Positions 9,076 to 18,248 of a DNA stretch of 64,000 nucleotides are shown piece by piece. This DNA is from JBAJNN01 sp036881905 (lineage in GTDB: Bacteria > Pseudomonadota > Alphaproteobacteria > Rhizobiales > Im1). Position 1 is the stretch's first letter. The number at the start of each line of letters is the position of its first letter. The notes beneath the pieces are model-generated. The model was not told where the DNA came from and searched no databases. It saw nothing but the letters and a program-made list of their open reading frames with translations. The position numbers were made by a program, and so were the translations under genes. The stretch spans positions 18,893 through 82,892 of the forward strand of contig JBAJNN010000006.1 in NCBI GenBank assembly GCA_036881905.1, read 5' to 3'.

Positions 9076-10329
9076 TTACAGCGCAAGGGGGCTCAGGCCC
9101 GGGCGTTGTGATTCGAGGCTACGCAGCCGATCCTCCTCCTTTCCCATATAGTCACGCACAGGCGGGAGGACATGTTGGTGATGGGTGATCTGAATCTGGA
9201 AATTATTCATCCCCTGATAGCGAAAGGCGGTTTCCGAGGCGGCGAGGTAAAACTCCCACATTTTGAAAAATCGTTGATCGCGAAGCTGCAAGATCCGCCG
9301 CCGATTCGCCACGAATCGATGACGCCAATGGCGCAGGGTTTTGGCATAGTGCAAGCGTAAAATCTCGATGTCGTTTACATAAAGGCCAGCCTTTTCAATA
9401 ACCGGAATGACCTCCGACAAGGCCGGAACATACCCGCCGGGGAAGATATATTTGGCGATCCATGCGTTGGTCACGCCGGGGCCATCGGAACGAGCAATGG
9501 AATGCAAAAGGGCAACCCCGTCTGGAGCAAGGCTGCTCCGCAGTTTCTCAAAAAAAGCCCGATAATGCGCGGCGCCGACATGCTCGAACATCCCCACCGA
9601 CACGATCCGGTCGAAACGACCCTCGATGGTGCGGTAGTCGGCAAGACGAAATGTGACGCGATCGGACAGGCCGCGTTGTCGGGCGCGTTCTCTGGCGTAA
9701 TGATACTGTTGCTCAGACAAGGTCAGGCCAACCACCTCAATATCGGCGATTGCGGCAAGATAGAGGCTAAAACCGCCCCAGCCCGAACCGATATCGAGCA
9801 CACGCTGGCCGGGACCAAGCGCCAGTTTTGCCGCGATATGACGTTTTTTGGCCAGCTGGGCCACCTCAAGGTCGGTGTCCGGCGTTTCGAAATAGGCGCA
9901 GGAATATTGCCGGTCCGCATCGAGAAACAAACCATAAAGCTCGCTGGTGAGATCATAATGATGGGCGATATTGCGTCTGGTGCGCCGTGCGGAATTGGAC
10001 CGTCGGATCCATCGGGTCGGATAGCGCAATTTGCCGATCGCTTCCATCCAGCCGGAGGCGGGGTTGCGTTCGATATTGGACAAACACAAAGCGAGGAAAT
10101 CGTAAATCGACCCCTCCTCGACCAGGAGATGATCATCCATATAAAGCCTGCCAAGATAGAAGCCGGGATTGCTCGCCAATTTGCCATAGGCCGAACGCTT
10201 AAGGATGCGCACGGTGATGCGAGGATCGGACGAATCGCCGAACTCGTGCCGCTTGCCGTCGGCGTCTATCAACGTCAGACTGCCATGGAGCACAATGCGA
10301 TCCAGAACGCGCCTGAGAGCTGCAAACAT
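9076..10329 (-). CDS. cfa: Cyclopropane-fatty-acyl-phospholipid synthase
   Basis: SAM-dependent enzyme (417 residues) that converts unsaturated phospholipid acyl chains to cyclopropane rings at the inner membrane. Seen: the N-terminal domain with YGKLASNPGFYLGRLYMDD, then the methyltransferase domain with IAHHYDLTSELYGLFLD, the SAM motif VLDIGSGWGGFSLYLA, VGMFEHVGAAHYRAFF, and a C-terminal FRYQGMNNFQIQITHH. It lies between rplI and dnaB and may be cotranscribed with them; gaps are 176 and 119 bases. Confidence 0.93.
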   Translation of the reverse strand: MFAALRRVLDRIVLHGSLTLIDADGKRHEFGDSSDPRITVRILKRSAYGKLASNPGFYLGRLYMDDHLLVEEGSIYDFLALCLSNIERNPASGWMEAIGKLRYPTRWIRRSNSARRTRRNIAHHYDLTSELYGLFLDADRQYSCAYFETPDTDLEVAQLAKKRHIAAKLALGPGQRVLDIGSGWGGFSLYLAAIADIEVVGLTLSEQQYHYARERARQRGLSDRVTFRLADYRTIEGRFDRIVSVGMFEHVGAAHYRAFFEKLRSSLAPDGVALLHSIARSDGPGVTNAWIAKYIFPGGYVPALSEVIPVIEKAGLYVNDIEILRLHYAKTLRHWRHRFVANRRRILQLRDQRFFKMWEFYLAASETAFRYQGMNNFQIQITHHQHVLPPVRDYMGKEEDRLRSLESQRPGLSPLAL

Positions 10330-10505
10330 GTTCTAAACCCCCTTCCCTGTCTCATCGGGAAGCTCGCGATTCGGTTTTAAACCTCCATGCCGCCCGCGCC
10401 TGTTGTTGAACATCCTGCCTGCGCGAACGGTCGCCCGAAATCTCATCGATACGCTTCTCGCCCGGTTCGTTTGAAGACGATGGCGTTATTTCACTTGCGC
10501 CTGCT

Positions 10506-11105
10506 TCAAGCCTCCGATTCGGTCCGTTCGCCGGAAGGTAACGCCCGTTCCCCATCATCCGGTTTGGTTTCAGGCTCCTCTTCGGTTTTTTCAATTGCAG
10601 CCTCACCTTCATCAGCGGGGATGGTCATATCCTCGCCGTGGGCCTGAGCTTCCGCCTCGTCGGCTGAGCGGGCAACATTAAGCGTGAGCGTCACAATAAC
10701 CTCCGGATGCAGGGCAACGCGGACATCATGCATGCCGATGGTCTTGATCGGCCGGTCGAGGATAACCTGGTTACGGTGAACGTCCACGCCGGCGGCAATG
10801 ATGATCTTGGCAATGTCGCGGGTCGAAACCGAACCGTAGAGTTGGCCCGATTCGCCGGCCTGACGAATGACGACAAAAGCTTCGTCGGCAAGGTTCCCGG
10901 CCCTGTCTTCCACCGTACCCCTGCGTTCGGCATTACGCTGCTCAAGAGCGGCGCGATCACGCTCAAACGCTGCGCGATTGGCTTTGTTGGCCCGCAACGC
11001 CTTGCCTTGCGGCAAGAGGAAATTTCGCGCATAGCCATCCTTGACTCGAATCTCGGCTCCCATATCCCCGAGTTTGTCGATTCGTTCCAGCAAAATGACA
11101 TCCAT
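10506..11105 (-). CDS. rplI: 50S ribosomal protein L9
   Basis: L9 binds 23S rRNA near the L1 stalk and helps hold the reading frame. Seen: MDVILLERIDKLGDMGAEIR and the conserved KDGYARNFLLPQGKALRA, then the linker helix and the C-terminal domain. At 199 residues it exceeds the usual 150 or so because of a charged, glutamate-rich tail after about residue 150, as is common in alphaproteobacteria. It follows the DUF2232 gene in the S6-S18-L9 operon. Confidence 0.97.
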   Translation of the reverse strand: MDVILLERIDKLGDMGAEIRVKDGYARNFLLPQGKALRANKANRAAFERDRAALEQRNAERRGTVEDRAGNLADEAFVVIRQAGESGQLYGSVSTRDIAKIIIAAGVDVHRNQVILDRPIKTIGMHDVRVALHPEVIVTLTLNVARSADEAEAQAHGEDMTIPADEGEAAIEKTEEEPETKPDDGERALPSGERTESEA

Positions 11106-11171
11106 AGATTTTCTCTCCCGTCATCACATCCGTTTCAGCGGTATCGGAATCATCAAAGTCTTGCCCATGTC

Positions 11172-12146
11172 TTAAGGCGAGCACCAATGCCTGCGCAGGC
11201 CGGAGACGGTCTCAATAACGCCAAGGCAGGCCAGCGCAAGAATGGCGATCCAGTTGAATACAAGCAGCGCGATATAGAGGCCGGCAAGCAGAATCGGCCG
11301 CGTGGTTCTGGACAGGGTTACAGCATGGCATACGGCAAGACCCTGTATGGCGAAGGCCGTGACCGTCACGGCGGCGACTATGCCGGCGATCAGCGCCGTC
11401 ATTCCGCTGGCAAGACACGCCAAAGCGACGGCCAACGCCAGCGCCAGACCGGTTTGCGGCGGGAGGGTAAGGCTATGAAACGGCGCAAAGGGCCGCGATT
11501 GCCGCCCCGAAAGGGTGAGGATGCGGGCGGCAAGCCACAGATTGACAAGCATGGCCACCAGCCACAGCGCGGCCGAGGCCAGGGGGACAAGACGGGCCAG
11601 CACGGCAATGGCCGGATTGAAATCGGCCCCCATGTTGGGGGTCGGATCATTGGCCGTTTTCGGCGCCGCCGCGACGATCCGCAGGATCAGATCGGACAGG
11701 GACCGGTAAAAAATTTCCGCGCTGGACGCGCTGAGAATAATACCAAGGCTCACAAGTCCCGCGGCGAATGCGGCGGCCCACAGGACCAAACGGCCCTCGG
11801 GATACCACTGCCGGGCCTCTTCATGATTGCGGCCGGCGCCCCCCGCATGGTGACGGGCCGGCAAGCGTGACAGCAAAGCCAGATAGCTGAGACACACAGG
11901 CGTAACGCCGACATTGGCCAGAAACGACATCGCGACCCGCGGGTCGTTTGCCAATGCCACCAGGCCCGCGCCGAAAAACACGCCAATGGCCGCCGTCGTG
12001 CCACCCCAGCCCAGCCCGGCGATAAACAGCGGCAATGGTGCGACATACAACAGCACCATTGATGTCACGGGATATGACACCACGAGAAGATAAAAGGCGG
12101 CGGCGGCAAGCCCCGCGCCAATGCCGACTGGAATAGCTTGTCTCAT
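11172..12146 (-). CDS. DUF2232 (YybS-like) multi-pass membrane protein
   Basis: A hydrophobic protein with about eight predicted membrane helices in 324 residues, in the position between rpsR and rplI where alphaproteobacteria carry a DUF2232 protein. Its function is not known. The ATG at 12146 (MRQAIPVGIGAGLAAAAF) directly precedes the first helix; the frame is open to 12212, but that extension is polar and not family-like. Confidence 0.75.
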   Translation of the reverse strand: MRQAIPVGIGAGLAAAAFYLLVVSYPVTSMVLLYVAPLPLFIAGLGWGGTTAAIGVFFGAGLVALANDPRVAMSFLANVGVTPVCLSYLALLSRLPARHHAGGAGRNHEEARQWYPEGRLVLWAAAFAAGLVSLGIILSASSAEIFYRSLSDLILRIVAAAPKTANDPTPNMGADFNPAIAVLARLVPLASAALWLVAMLVNLWLAARILTLSGRQSRPFAPFHSLTLPPQTGLALALAVALACLASGMTALIAGIVAAVTVTAFAIQGLAVCHAVTLSRTTRPILLAGLYIALLVFNWIAILALACLGVIETVSGLRRHWCSP

Positions 12147-12261
12147 GTCATGGCTGTCCCGCTTTTCCGCGGTTAGAGGCGGAGGCGCTGCGTTTTTCAC
12201 CCCCCGCACCAACCTGCCGCCAACCCTTATCGGCGCCGACGACCACTGTTCGCAAAATGGC

Positions 12262-12507
12262 CTATTTGATCTGATAGGGCAAAAGGGCCAGAAACCGGGC
12301 GCGCTTTATGGCTCGGGCGAGTTCACGTTGCTTGCGATCGGAAACGGCGGTGATTCGGCTTGGCACGATTTTCCCGCGCTCGGACACAAATCTCTGCAGG
12401 AGACGAATGTCCTTGTAGTCGATCTTCGGTGCCGCATCGCTGGAAAACGGGCATGTCTTGCGCCGACGGAAAAACGGGCGACGCACGGGCAATGGGGAAG
12501 AGGCCAT
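12262..12507 (-). CDS. rpsR: 30S ribosomal protein S18
   Basis: Small-subunit protein (81 residues) that pairs with S6 on the 30S platform. Seen: RRPFFRRRKTCPFSSDAAPKI followed by IDYKDIRLLQRFVSERGKIV, PSRITAVSDRKQRELARAIK and RARFLALLPY, all typical. Its ATG overlaps the rpsF TAA stop by one base (TAATG), so the two are probably translationally coupled. Confidence 0.97.
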   Translation of the reverse strand: MASSPLPVRRPFFRRRKTCPFSSDAAPKIDYKDIRLLQRFVSERGKIVPSRITAVSDRKQRELARAIKRARFLALLPYQIK

Positions 12508-12944
12508 TACGCGCGCTCCTTGGACTGCGTTTCGTCATGCGTTGCCGGAACGGGCTTGTCGCCGCGCCGCGACTGTCGCTCACGCGGCGCACGGCGGCCG
12601 ACAGTGTCGCGCTCCCGACTGGTTTTCGCGCGCATCATGGCCGATGGCTCCGATTCCGGCTCATCGACCCGCAAGGTCATGAAGCGAATGACGTCTTCGT
12701 TCATTTTCATTTGCCGCTCCATCTCGGCAATGGCGGAAGGCGCGGACTCGATATTGAAGAGCGTGTAATGCGCCTTGCGATTTTTACCAATCTTGTAAGC
12801 CAAAGGCTTTATGCCCCAGTGTTCCGTCTTGGTGACCTTGGCGTCATTGTCGCTCAAAACGGATTTAAAGCGATCCGCCAAGGCTTCCACCCGGGCGGCG
12901 GACGCATCCTGGCGCACCATAAAAACATGCTCGTAATAAGACAC
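12507..12944 (-). CDS. rpsF: 30S ribosomal protein S6
   Basis: S6 (145 residues) begins the S6-S18-L9 operon. The GTG start at 12944 gives the family N-terminus VSYYEHVFMVRQDASAARV, with AAGGG about 12 bases upstream. The open frame to 13085 adds 47 residues unlike S6. Other signature: GIKPLAYKIGKNRKAHYTLF. The C-terminus carries an arginine- and glutamate-rich tail of about 45 residues, common in this class. Confidence 0.95.
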   Translation of the reverse strand: MSYYEHVFMVRQDASAARVEALADRFKSVLSDNDAKVTKTEHWGIKPLAYKIGKNRKAHYTLFNIESAPSAIAEMERQMKMNEDVIRFMTLRVDEPESEPSAMMRAKTSRERDTVGRRAPRERQSRRGDKPVPATHDETQSKERA

Positions 12945-13443
12945 AGTTGACCAAGCCCTTCGTTCCGCGCGAATCGATCGGCTGAAACCCGGTTTATCCC
13001 TCAAACCCTCGCGCAATGGTGTGAAGGAACGTTCGTGCGGCCCGCGCTGCACCTGCATACGGCGCGCGGTGTCATCAAGAAACACCGGTCATCCACGATC
13101 CGGCTTGCCAACGACCCGCGTTTGATGCGCAATTTTTGCACCACGAGCCGAATGGCGATGCATCATTTTGCAGCATGAAACGAAAAATAACGCTTCACTT
13201 TTGTAGCACGAAATGCATCTTTTGTGCCAAGAGATAGAAAATAATGCATCTTTTTGGGGCATGAGGCAAAAACCGGATCGCCAATGGCATTGATAATACG
13301 CTTTCGACACGCCGTCAACGGGGCAATATGGGTTGACTTGACGGGGGCGGCGCTCCCATGGTTACCATCATCCGATGACACCCGCCCGATTCGTCGGCCG
13401 TTTCCGGTTTCGACCTTAGTTATCGCATTGTTCAAGGAGCAAA
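12945..13443. other. Divergent intergenic region between rpsF and fabD
   Basis: About 500 bases with no convincing gene. It must hold the leftward rpsF and rightward fabD promoters; a TTGACT/TTGACG-type -35 candidate occurs near 13334-13342, with no clear -10. The middle holds the dyad repeat array listed separately (13158-13272). Short open frames across the array encode repeated Cys/Lys-rich peptides and look incidental. Confidence 0.6.
13158..13272. repeat. Four imperfect tandem repeats with internal dyads
   Basis: Four units of about 26-31 bases follow one another (starts about 13158, 13188, 13213 and 13241). Consensus is roughly TAATGCATCTTTTTG, then a GCATGA-like block, then an A-run. 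Units 1 and 4 have an ATGC ... GCAT inverted pair about 10 bases apart; units 2 and 3 are degenerate. The region is A/T-rich against the GC-rich neighbours. A cluster of protein-binding sites between the two operons is possible. Confidence 0.6.
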
Positions 13444-14403
13444 ATGACCGTCGCACTGATTTTCCCGGGCCAGGGCAGTCAGCATATCGGCATGGGGTTT
13501 GAGCTTGCCCGAAATTTCCCGGTGGCGCGTGCCGTTTTCGACGAGGTTGATGACACAATCGGCGAGGCGCTGTCGAAGGTGATGTGGGATGGGCCGGAGG
13601 ACGCGCTGACCCTGACGCAAAACGCCCAGCCGGCCTTGATGGCGGTGAGTATTGCGATGATCAGGGTGTTGCAAAGTGAGTCCGGTCTCGACCTTGAAAG
13701 GGATGTGACATTCGTGGCCGGTCATTCACTCGGGGAGTATTCCGCGCTTTGCGCCGCCGGCGCCTTCACTCTGGCGCAAGTGGCGGGTTTGCTGCGGAGA
13801 CGTGGGCGCGTCATGCAGGCCGCGGCGCCGATCGGCGAGGGCATGATGGCGGCGATTTTGGGCCTCGATCTGGAGAAGGTCGGTGAAATCGTGACTAAAA
13901 GCGCGCAAGGAGGGGGCGTTTGCCAGATTGCCAATGACAACGCGCCGGGCCAAATTGTGGTTTCGGGCCATAGGGCTCATGTCGCCCGCGCCATCGCGCT
14001 TGCCCATGAAGGCGGCGCGCGTCGGGTGATCGAACTGCCGGTCTCGGCCCCGTTCCACTGCTCGTTGATGAAACCGGCGGCGAACGCCATGGCCGAAGCG
14101 CTTGCTGCGGTGGAGATGAAAAAACCGAAGGTGGCGCTGGTTGGAAACGTTACGGCATGCGCCGCGAACGAGCCTTGCGACATCAAAAGACGATTATGCG
14201 AGCAGGTCACCGCTACGGTGCGCTGGCGCGAATCGGTGCTTTACATGGTCTCAAAAGGGGTTGAACATTTTTTTGAAATCGGGGCCGGCAGGGTGCTCAC
14301 CGGGCTGACGAAACGGATCGCGCCCAAGGCCCGCGCCGCAAGATTCGCGGAAGCAGGCGATGTCGCCGCCTTCGCGAAAGTCATGGAACAAAGAGTCCCT
14401 TAA
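13444..14403 (+). CDS. fabD: Malonyl-CoA:ACP transacylase
   Basis: Transfers malonyl groups from CoA to acyl carrier protein, supplying fatty-acid elongation. Seen in 319 residues: the N-terminal IFPGQGSQHIGMG, the nucleophile elbow VAGHSLGEYSAL (Ser about 92), and the catalytic-histidine region LPVSAPFHCSLM. It starts the fabD-fabG-acpP-fabF-mltG-gmk run; AAGGAG lies 6 bases before the ATG. Confidence 0.97.
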   Translation: MTVALIFPGQGSQHIGMGFELARNFPVARAVFDEVDDTIGEALSKVMWDGPEDALTLTQNAQPALMAVSIAMIRVLQSESGLDLERDVTFVAGHSLGEYSALCAAGAFTLAQVAGLLRRRGRVMQAAAPIGEGMMAAILGLDLEKVGEIVTKSAQGGGVCQIANDNAPGQIVVSGHRAHVARAIALAHEGGARRVIELPVSAPFHCSLMKPAANAMAEALAAVEMKKPKVALVGNVTACAANEPCDIKRRLCEQVTATVRWRESVLYMVSKGVEHFFEIGAGRVLTGLTKRIAPKARAARFAEAGDVAAFAKVMEQRVP

Positions 14404-14442
14404 CAACCGAGTGTAACCTCGGGCATAAGGAGTTACCATTCG

Positions 14443-15180
14443 ATGTTTGACCTGACCGGCAAATCGGCCCTGGTGACCGGGGCCACCGGCGGTATCGGCG
14501 AGGCGATCGCGCGGGCGCTCCATGCTCGCGGCGCGGGCGTCGCCCTGTCGGGAACGCGCAAGGCGGCGCTTGACGGCCTCGCGGAAGATATGGGAGATCG
14601 CGCCTATGCTTTGGAATGCGATCTGCGCCAGCGCGACGCCGTCCGCGAGCTTGTCGCGCGTGCGGAGAACGCGATGGGCGGCCTCGATATTCTCATCAAC
14701 AATGCCGGGCTCACCCGCGACAATCTCGTCATGAGAACCACGGACGATCAGTGGGACAGCGTGCTCGCGGTCAATCTGACGGCGGGCTTTCAGTTGGCGC
14801 GCGCCGCGCTTAAGGGCATGATGAAGCGTCGCTTCGGCCGCATCGTCGGGATTGCCTCGGTGGTCGCCGTGACCGGTAATGAGGGTCAGGCCAATTACGC
14901 CACTTCCAAGGCCGGGATGATCGCCATGTCGAAATCGCTGGCGCGCGAAGTTGCAAGCCGTTCCATTACCGTGAATTGCATCGCCCCCGGTTTCATCGTC
15001 ACGGCGATGACCGATGCCTTAAGCACGGCGCAAAAGGCGGCGATTGTGGATAAGATTCCGGCAAGACGCCTCGGTGCGCCAAGCGATGTCGCCGCTGCCG
15101 CGGTCTATCTCGTCAGTGACGAAGCCGCCTATATGACCGGGCAGACGGTGCATGTGAATGGCGGAATGGCCATGATCTGA
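14443..15180 (+). CDS. fabG: 3-oxoacyl-ACP reductase
   Basis: NADPH-dependent SDR (245 residues) that reduces beta-ketoacyl-ACP in the elongation cycle. Seen: the cofactor loop TGATGGIGEAIA (about 12-23), NNAG at about 85-88, the catalytic Ser in GIASVVAVTG, the Tyr/Lys pair in NYATSKAG, and the C-terminal MTGQTVHVNGGMAMI. It starts 39 bases after fabD behind a clear AAGGAG. Confidence 0.97.
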   Translation: MFDLTGKSALVTGATGGIGEAIARALHARGAGVALSGTRKAALDGLAEDMGDRAYALECDLRQRDAVRELVARAENAMGGLDILINNAGLTRDNLVMRTTDDQWDSVLAVNLTAGFQLARAALKGMMKRRFGRIVGIASVVAVTGNEGQANYATSKAGMIAMSKSLAREVASRSITVNCIAPGFIVTAMTDALSTAQKAAIVDKIPARRLGAPSDVAAAAVYLVSDEAAYMTGQTVHVNGGMAMI

Positions 15181-15382
15181 AAATGATTTTTGCCTTTGGG
15201 CTTGGTGATCGGCGCCGGTCTGTGATAGGAACCTCCCGATTCTCCAATGAACGCTTGGGCGGCCTTAACGGCTCAAGGCGGGTTTTTGGAATGTGGCTTC
15301 GGCTCGCGCGTCATGACCCTGGGACCAGGAGTGACGGCGCGAAGAGGTGGTTATCCGTCGTTTTTTGAATTGAGGGCAAGAT

Positions 15383-15619
15383 ATGAGCGATATTGCTGAT
15401 CGGGTAAAAAAAATCGTGATCGAACATCTTAGCGTGGAGGCCGAGAAGGTCCGTGATAGCGCAAGTTTTATCGAGGATCTCGGCGCCGACAGCCTCGATA
15501 CGGTTGAGCTGGTCATGGCGTTTGAGGAAGAATTCGGGATCGAAATTCCCGACGATGCGGCGGAAACCATTCAAACGGTCGGCGATGCCGTCGCTTTCAT
15601 CGAAAAAAATTCCAACTGA
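15383..15619 (+). CDS. acpP: Acyl carrier protein
   Basis: 78-residue acidic carrier whose serine receives the phosphopantetheine arm. Seen: the modification site LGADSLDTVELVMAFEEEF (Ser in DSL, about 37) and MSDIADRVKKIVIEHL at the N-terminus. About 200 bases separate it from fabG, leaving room for its own promoter, as is usual for this abundant protein. Confidence 0.98.
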   Translation: MSDIADRVKKIVIEHLSVEAEKVRDSASFIEDLGADSLDTVELVMAFEEEFGIEIPDDAAETIQTVGDAVAFIEKNSN

Positions 15620-15808
15620 CATCGACCCCGCCGAAGAGCTGTCGAATACCGTTTTTCACCGGGCGGGTGAGACCCCTTTTGCCAAGAAACAAGCTGTTCG
15701 TAAAGCGGTCGCGGCAAAAGCCGTTATCGGCTCCGGCGGGATACCCGAAGCGGGCGGTTTGAACGCTTGGAAGCTCGGGCAACGGTTAGAGGTTTGAAAG
15801 GCGAGAGT

Positions 15809-17074
15809 ATGAGAAGGGTCGTCGTCACCGGTCTGGGCATGGTCACGCCGCTGGCCTGCGGCGTCGAGGCAACGTGGAGGAAACTTCTCGACGGCGCTCG
15901 CGGTGCCGGGCGGATCGAGAAATTCAGAACCGACGATCTTGCCTGTCGGATCGCTTGCGAGGTTCCGCGCGGCGATGGTCGTGACGCGACCTTCAATGCC
16001 GATGATTGGGTTGATGCCAAAGAACAGCGGCGTATTGACGATTTCATTACCTTTGCCCTTGTCGCGGCCAAACAGGCCATGGCCGATTCGCGGTGGCGGG
16101 CGGACAGTTACGAACGCCAAATTCGCACCGGCGTGCTCGTCGGCTCGGGGATCGGCGGCTTGCCCGGTATCGAGGAGACGGCGCTCACCCTCGAAGAGCG
16201 CGGGCCACGCCATGTCAGCCCGTTTTTTATTTCAGGCCGGCTGATCAATCTCGCCTCCGGCATGATCTCCATCGAACATGGTTTACGCGGGCCGAATCAT
16301 TCGGTGGTCACGGCGTGCTCGACCGGCGCGCACGCTATCGGCGACGCCGCCCGCCTCATTGCCCTTGACGACGCCGATGTGATGCTTGCCGGAGGAAGCG
16401 AAGCGGCAATTTCACGCCTCGGACTCGCCGGTTTCGCCGCCTGCAAGGCGCTTTCCACTCGCTTCAACGACAGGCCGCGCCAGGCTTCGAGACCCTATGA
16501 TCGCGACCGCGACGGCTTCGTCATGGGCGAGGGCGCAGGCGTGGTGGTTCTTGAAGAGCTTGCCCATGCCAAAGCCCGTGAGGCCAAGATATATGGCGAG
16601 ATCATCGGTTACGGCCTGTCGGGAGACGCCTACCATATCACTGCTCCGGAATCGGATGGCGATGGTGCGCTGCGGGCCATGCGGATGGCGGTCGAACATG
16701 CGGGTATTGAGGTTAGCGATATCGACTATGTCAACGCTCACGGCACATCGACCCCGCTTGGCGACGAGATCGAGCTTCATGCGGTGGAACGGCTGATGGG
16801 TGACGCGGTCGAGGGGCTGGCGATGTCTTCGACCAAATCCGCCACCGGTCATCTGCTTGGGGCCGCCGGCGCGGTGGAGGCGATTTTTTCGCTCCTGGCT
16901 ATACGCGACAATGTTGCCCCGGCGACGCTCAATCTCGATAATCCCTCGGTGACGACGCCCATCAATCTGATCCCGGCCAAGCCGCTTAAAATGAATATCG
17001 ATACGGCGATTTCCAATTCCTTCGGTTTCGGGGGGACCAATGCGTCTCTCATTTTCAGGCGATTCGACGCCTGA
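15809..17074 (+). CDS. fabF: 3-oxoacyl-ACP synthase II
   Basis: Condensing enzyme (421 residues) for fatty-acid elongation. Seen: MRRVVVTGLGMVTPLACGV, the nucleophilic Cys in VVTACSTGAHAIG (about 169), catalytic His in NAHGTSTPLGDEIE and Lys/His in TKSATGHLLGAAGAVE, and C-terminal NSFGFGGTNASL. The ATG at 15809 was chosen because it begins exactly at the family start and has GGCGAGAG upstream; the frame is open to 15767. Confidence 0.97.
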   Translation: MRRVVVTGLGMVTPLACGVEATWRKLLDGARGAGRIEKFRTDDLACRIACEVPRGDGRDATFNADDWVDAKEQRRIDDFITFALVAAKQAMADSRWRADSYERQIRTGVLVGSGIGGLPGIEETALTLEERGPRHVSPFFISGRLINLASGMISIEHGLRGPNHSVVTACSTGAHAIGDAARLIALDDADVMLAGGSEAAISRLGLAGFAACKALSTRFNDRPRQASRPYDRDRDGFVMGEGAGVVVLEELAHAKAREAKIYGEIIGYGLSGDAYHITAPESDGDGALRAMRMAVEHAGIEVSDIDYVNAHGTSTPLGDEIELHAVERLMGDAVEGLAMSSTKSATGHLLGAAGAVEAIFSLLAIRDNVAPATLNLDNPSVTTPINLIPAKPLKMNIDTAISNSFGFGGTNASLIFRRFDA

Positions 17075-17234
17075 AAGCAAAGGCAGAGTGTCATACAGGT
17101 TGAGCGGGACCCAGCCAGCCGGGTTGACGTGGTGTTTTATACTGGGCGCCTGTTCATGTTACGGTCGGATCATGCCGAATAGGGTATCCACGCCAAACCG
17201 GCAAAATGATGTCGAGCCATAAGAACGTGCATGC

Positions 17235-18248
17235 ATGAAACGTCATCACCGGTGTGTTGCAAACAGACTGTTCGCCGCCTTGGTTCTGGCCGTCACAGTA
17301 ACGGGCTGTGTCCTGGTATATGGCTGTTGGATGCTGAACCGGCACAATCTGGTGGGCAAAGACAAAACGATTATGATTCACCGCGGCGCCAGCGCTGCGG
17401 CAATCGCCGGTGCACTTGAGGCTAAAGACATCATTCCCAATGCGAGGCTGTTTGTCGTCGCGCTGCTGGCGACGGGCAATGCCGCCGCGCTCAAGGCCGG
17501 GGAGTATTGTATTCCCGCCGGTTCCAGCATGGCGGATATCATGGCCCGTCTTGTCGGCGGCATAACGGTGACTCACAAGATCACGATCCCCGAAGGGCTG
17601 ACCAGCGCGCAAATTGTGCAGCGACTGCGCAACGAGCCGATGTTGACGGGCGCGATTGAAGTCACGCCGCCGGAAGGCCGCCTGTTGCCGGAGACTTATT
17701 CCTTTAAACGCGGGGACATGCGACAGGCCCTGCTTGAGCGTATGGCCTCCAGCCGGAATGCGCTTTTGCAGGTGTTATGGGCCGGACGCAACAAGTCTAT
17801 CGCGGCTAAAACGCCTGAAGATGCGGTAATCCTGGCCTCAATTGTGGAAAAGGAAACCAGCCTTGCCGATGAACGCCCGAAAATCGCGGCCGTGCTTTAC
17901 AATCGGCTCAAAAACACTATGCGTCTGCAGTCTGACCCTACTGTTATCTATGGAATCATCCGGGGGAACGGTTCTTTCAATCGTGAGCTAACCTCACGCG
18001 ATCTCGCGGAAAACACCCCCTACAATACCTATCGGATCGATGGATTGCCGCCAACGCCGATCACTAATCCCGGCCGCGCCGCGCTCAAGGCCGCTATGAA
18101 TCCGGCAAAAACCAAGGCATTGTATTTTGTGGCCGACGGGCATGGCGGGCATGTTTTTGCTGACACCCTGCCCGAGCATCGTCAAGCGGTCAGATTGTGG
18201 CGCGGAATCGAACAAGGGGCGCGCAATCAGGTGAAACGCGATGAATGA
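17235..18248 (+). CDS. mltG: Endolytic murein transglycosylase (YceG-like)
   Basis: Membrane-anchored lytic transglycosylase (337 residues) that cuts nascent glycan strands and ends peptidoglycan polymerisation. Seen: one N-terminal membrane segment (about 12-33), then the catalytic-Glu motif SIVEKETSLADER, AAVLYNRL, MRLQSDPTVIYG, NTPYNTYRIDGLPPTPI, and C-terminal ALYFVADGHGGHVF. It overlaps gmk by 8 bases, so the two are coupled. Confidence 0.95.
   Translation: MKRHHRCVANRLFAALVLAVTVTGCVLVYGCWMLNRHNLVGKDKTIMIHRGASAAAIAGALEAKDIIPNARLFVVALLATGNAAALKAGEYCIPAGSSMADIMARLVGGITVTHKITIPEGLTSAQIVQRLRNEPMLTGAIEVTPPEGRLLPETYSFKRGDMRQALLERMASSRNALLQVLWAGRNKSIAAKTPEDAVILASIVEKETSLADERPKIAAVLYNRLKNTMRLQSDPTVIYGIIRGNGSFNRELTSRDLAENTPYNTYRIDGLPPTPITNPGRAALKAAMNPAKTKALYFVADGHGGHVFADTLPEHRQAVRLWRGIEQGARNQVKRDE

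Noticed and set aside
10707..11870. Long open frame of 387 codons on the plus strand
   Set aside because: It lies opposite rplI and the DUF2232 gene and its translation is Gln/Arg/Gly-rich with no domain pattern; a shadow of GC-rich coding on the other strand.
13089..13310. Short open frame with Cys/Lys repeats on the minus strand
   Set aside because: Its repeats simply translate the DNA repeat array; there is no ribosome-binding site or conserved start.
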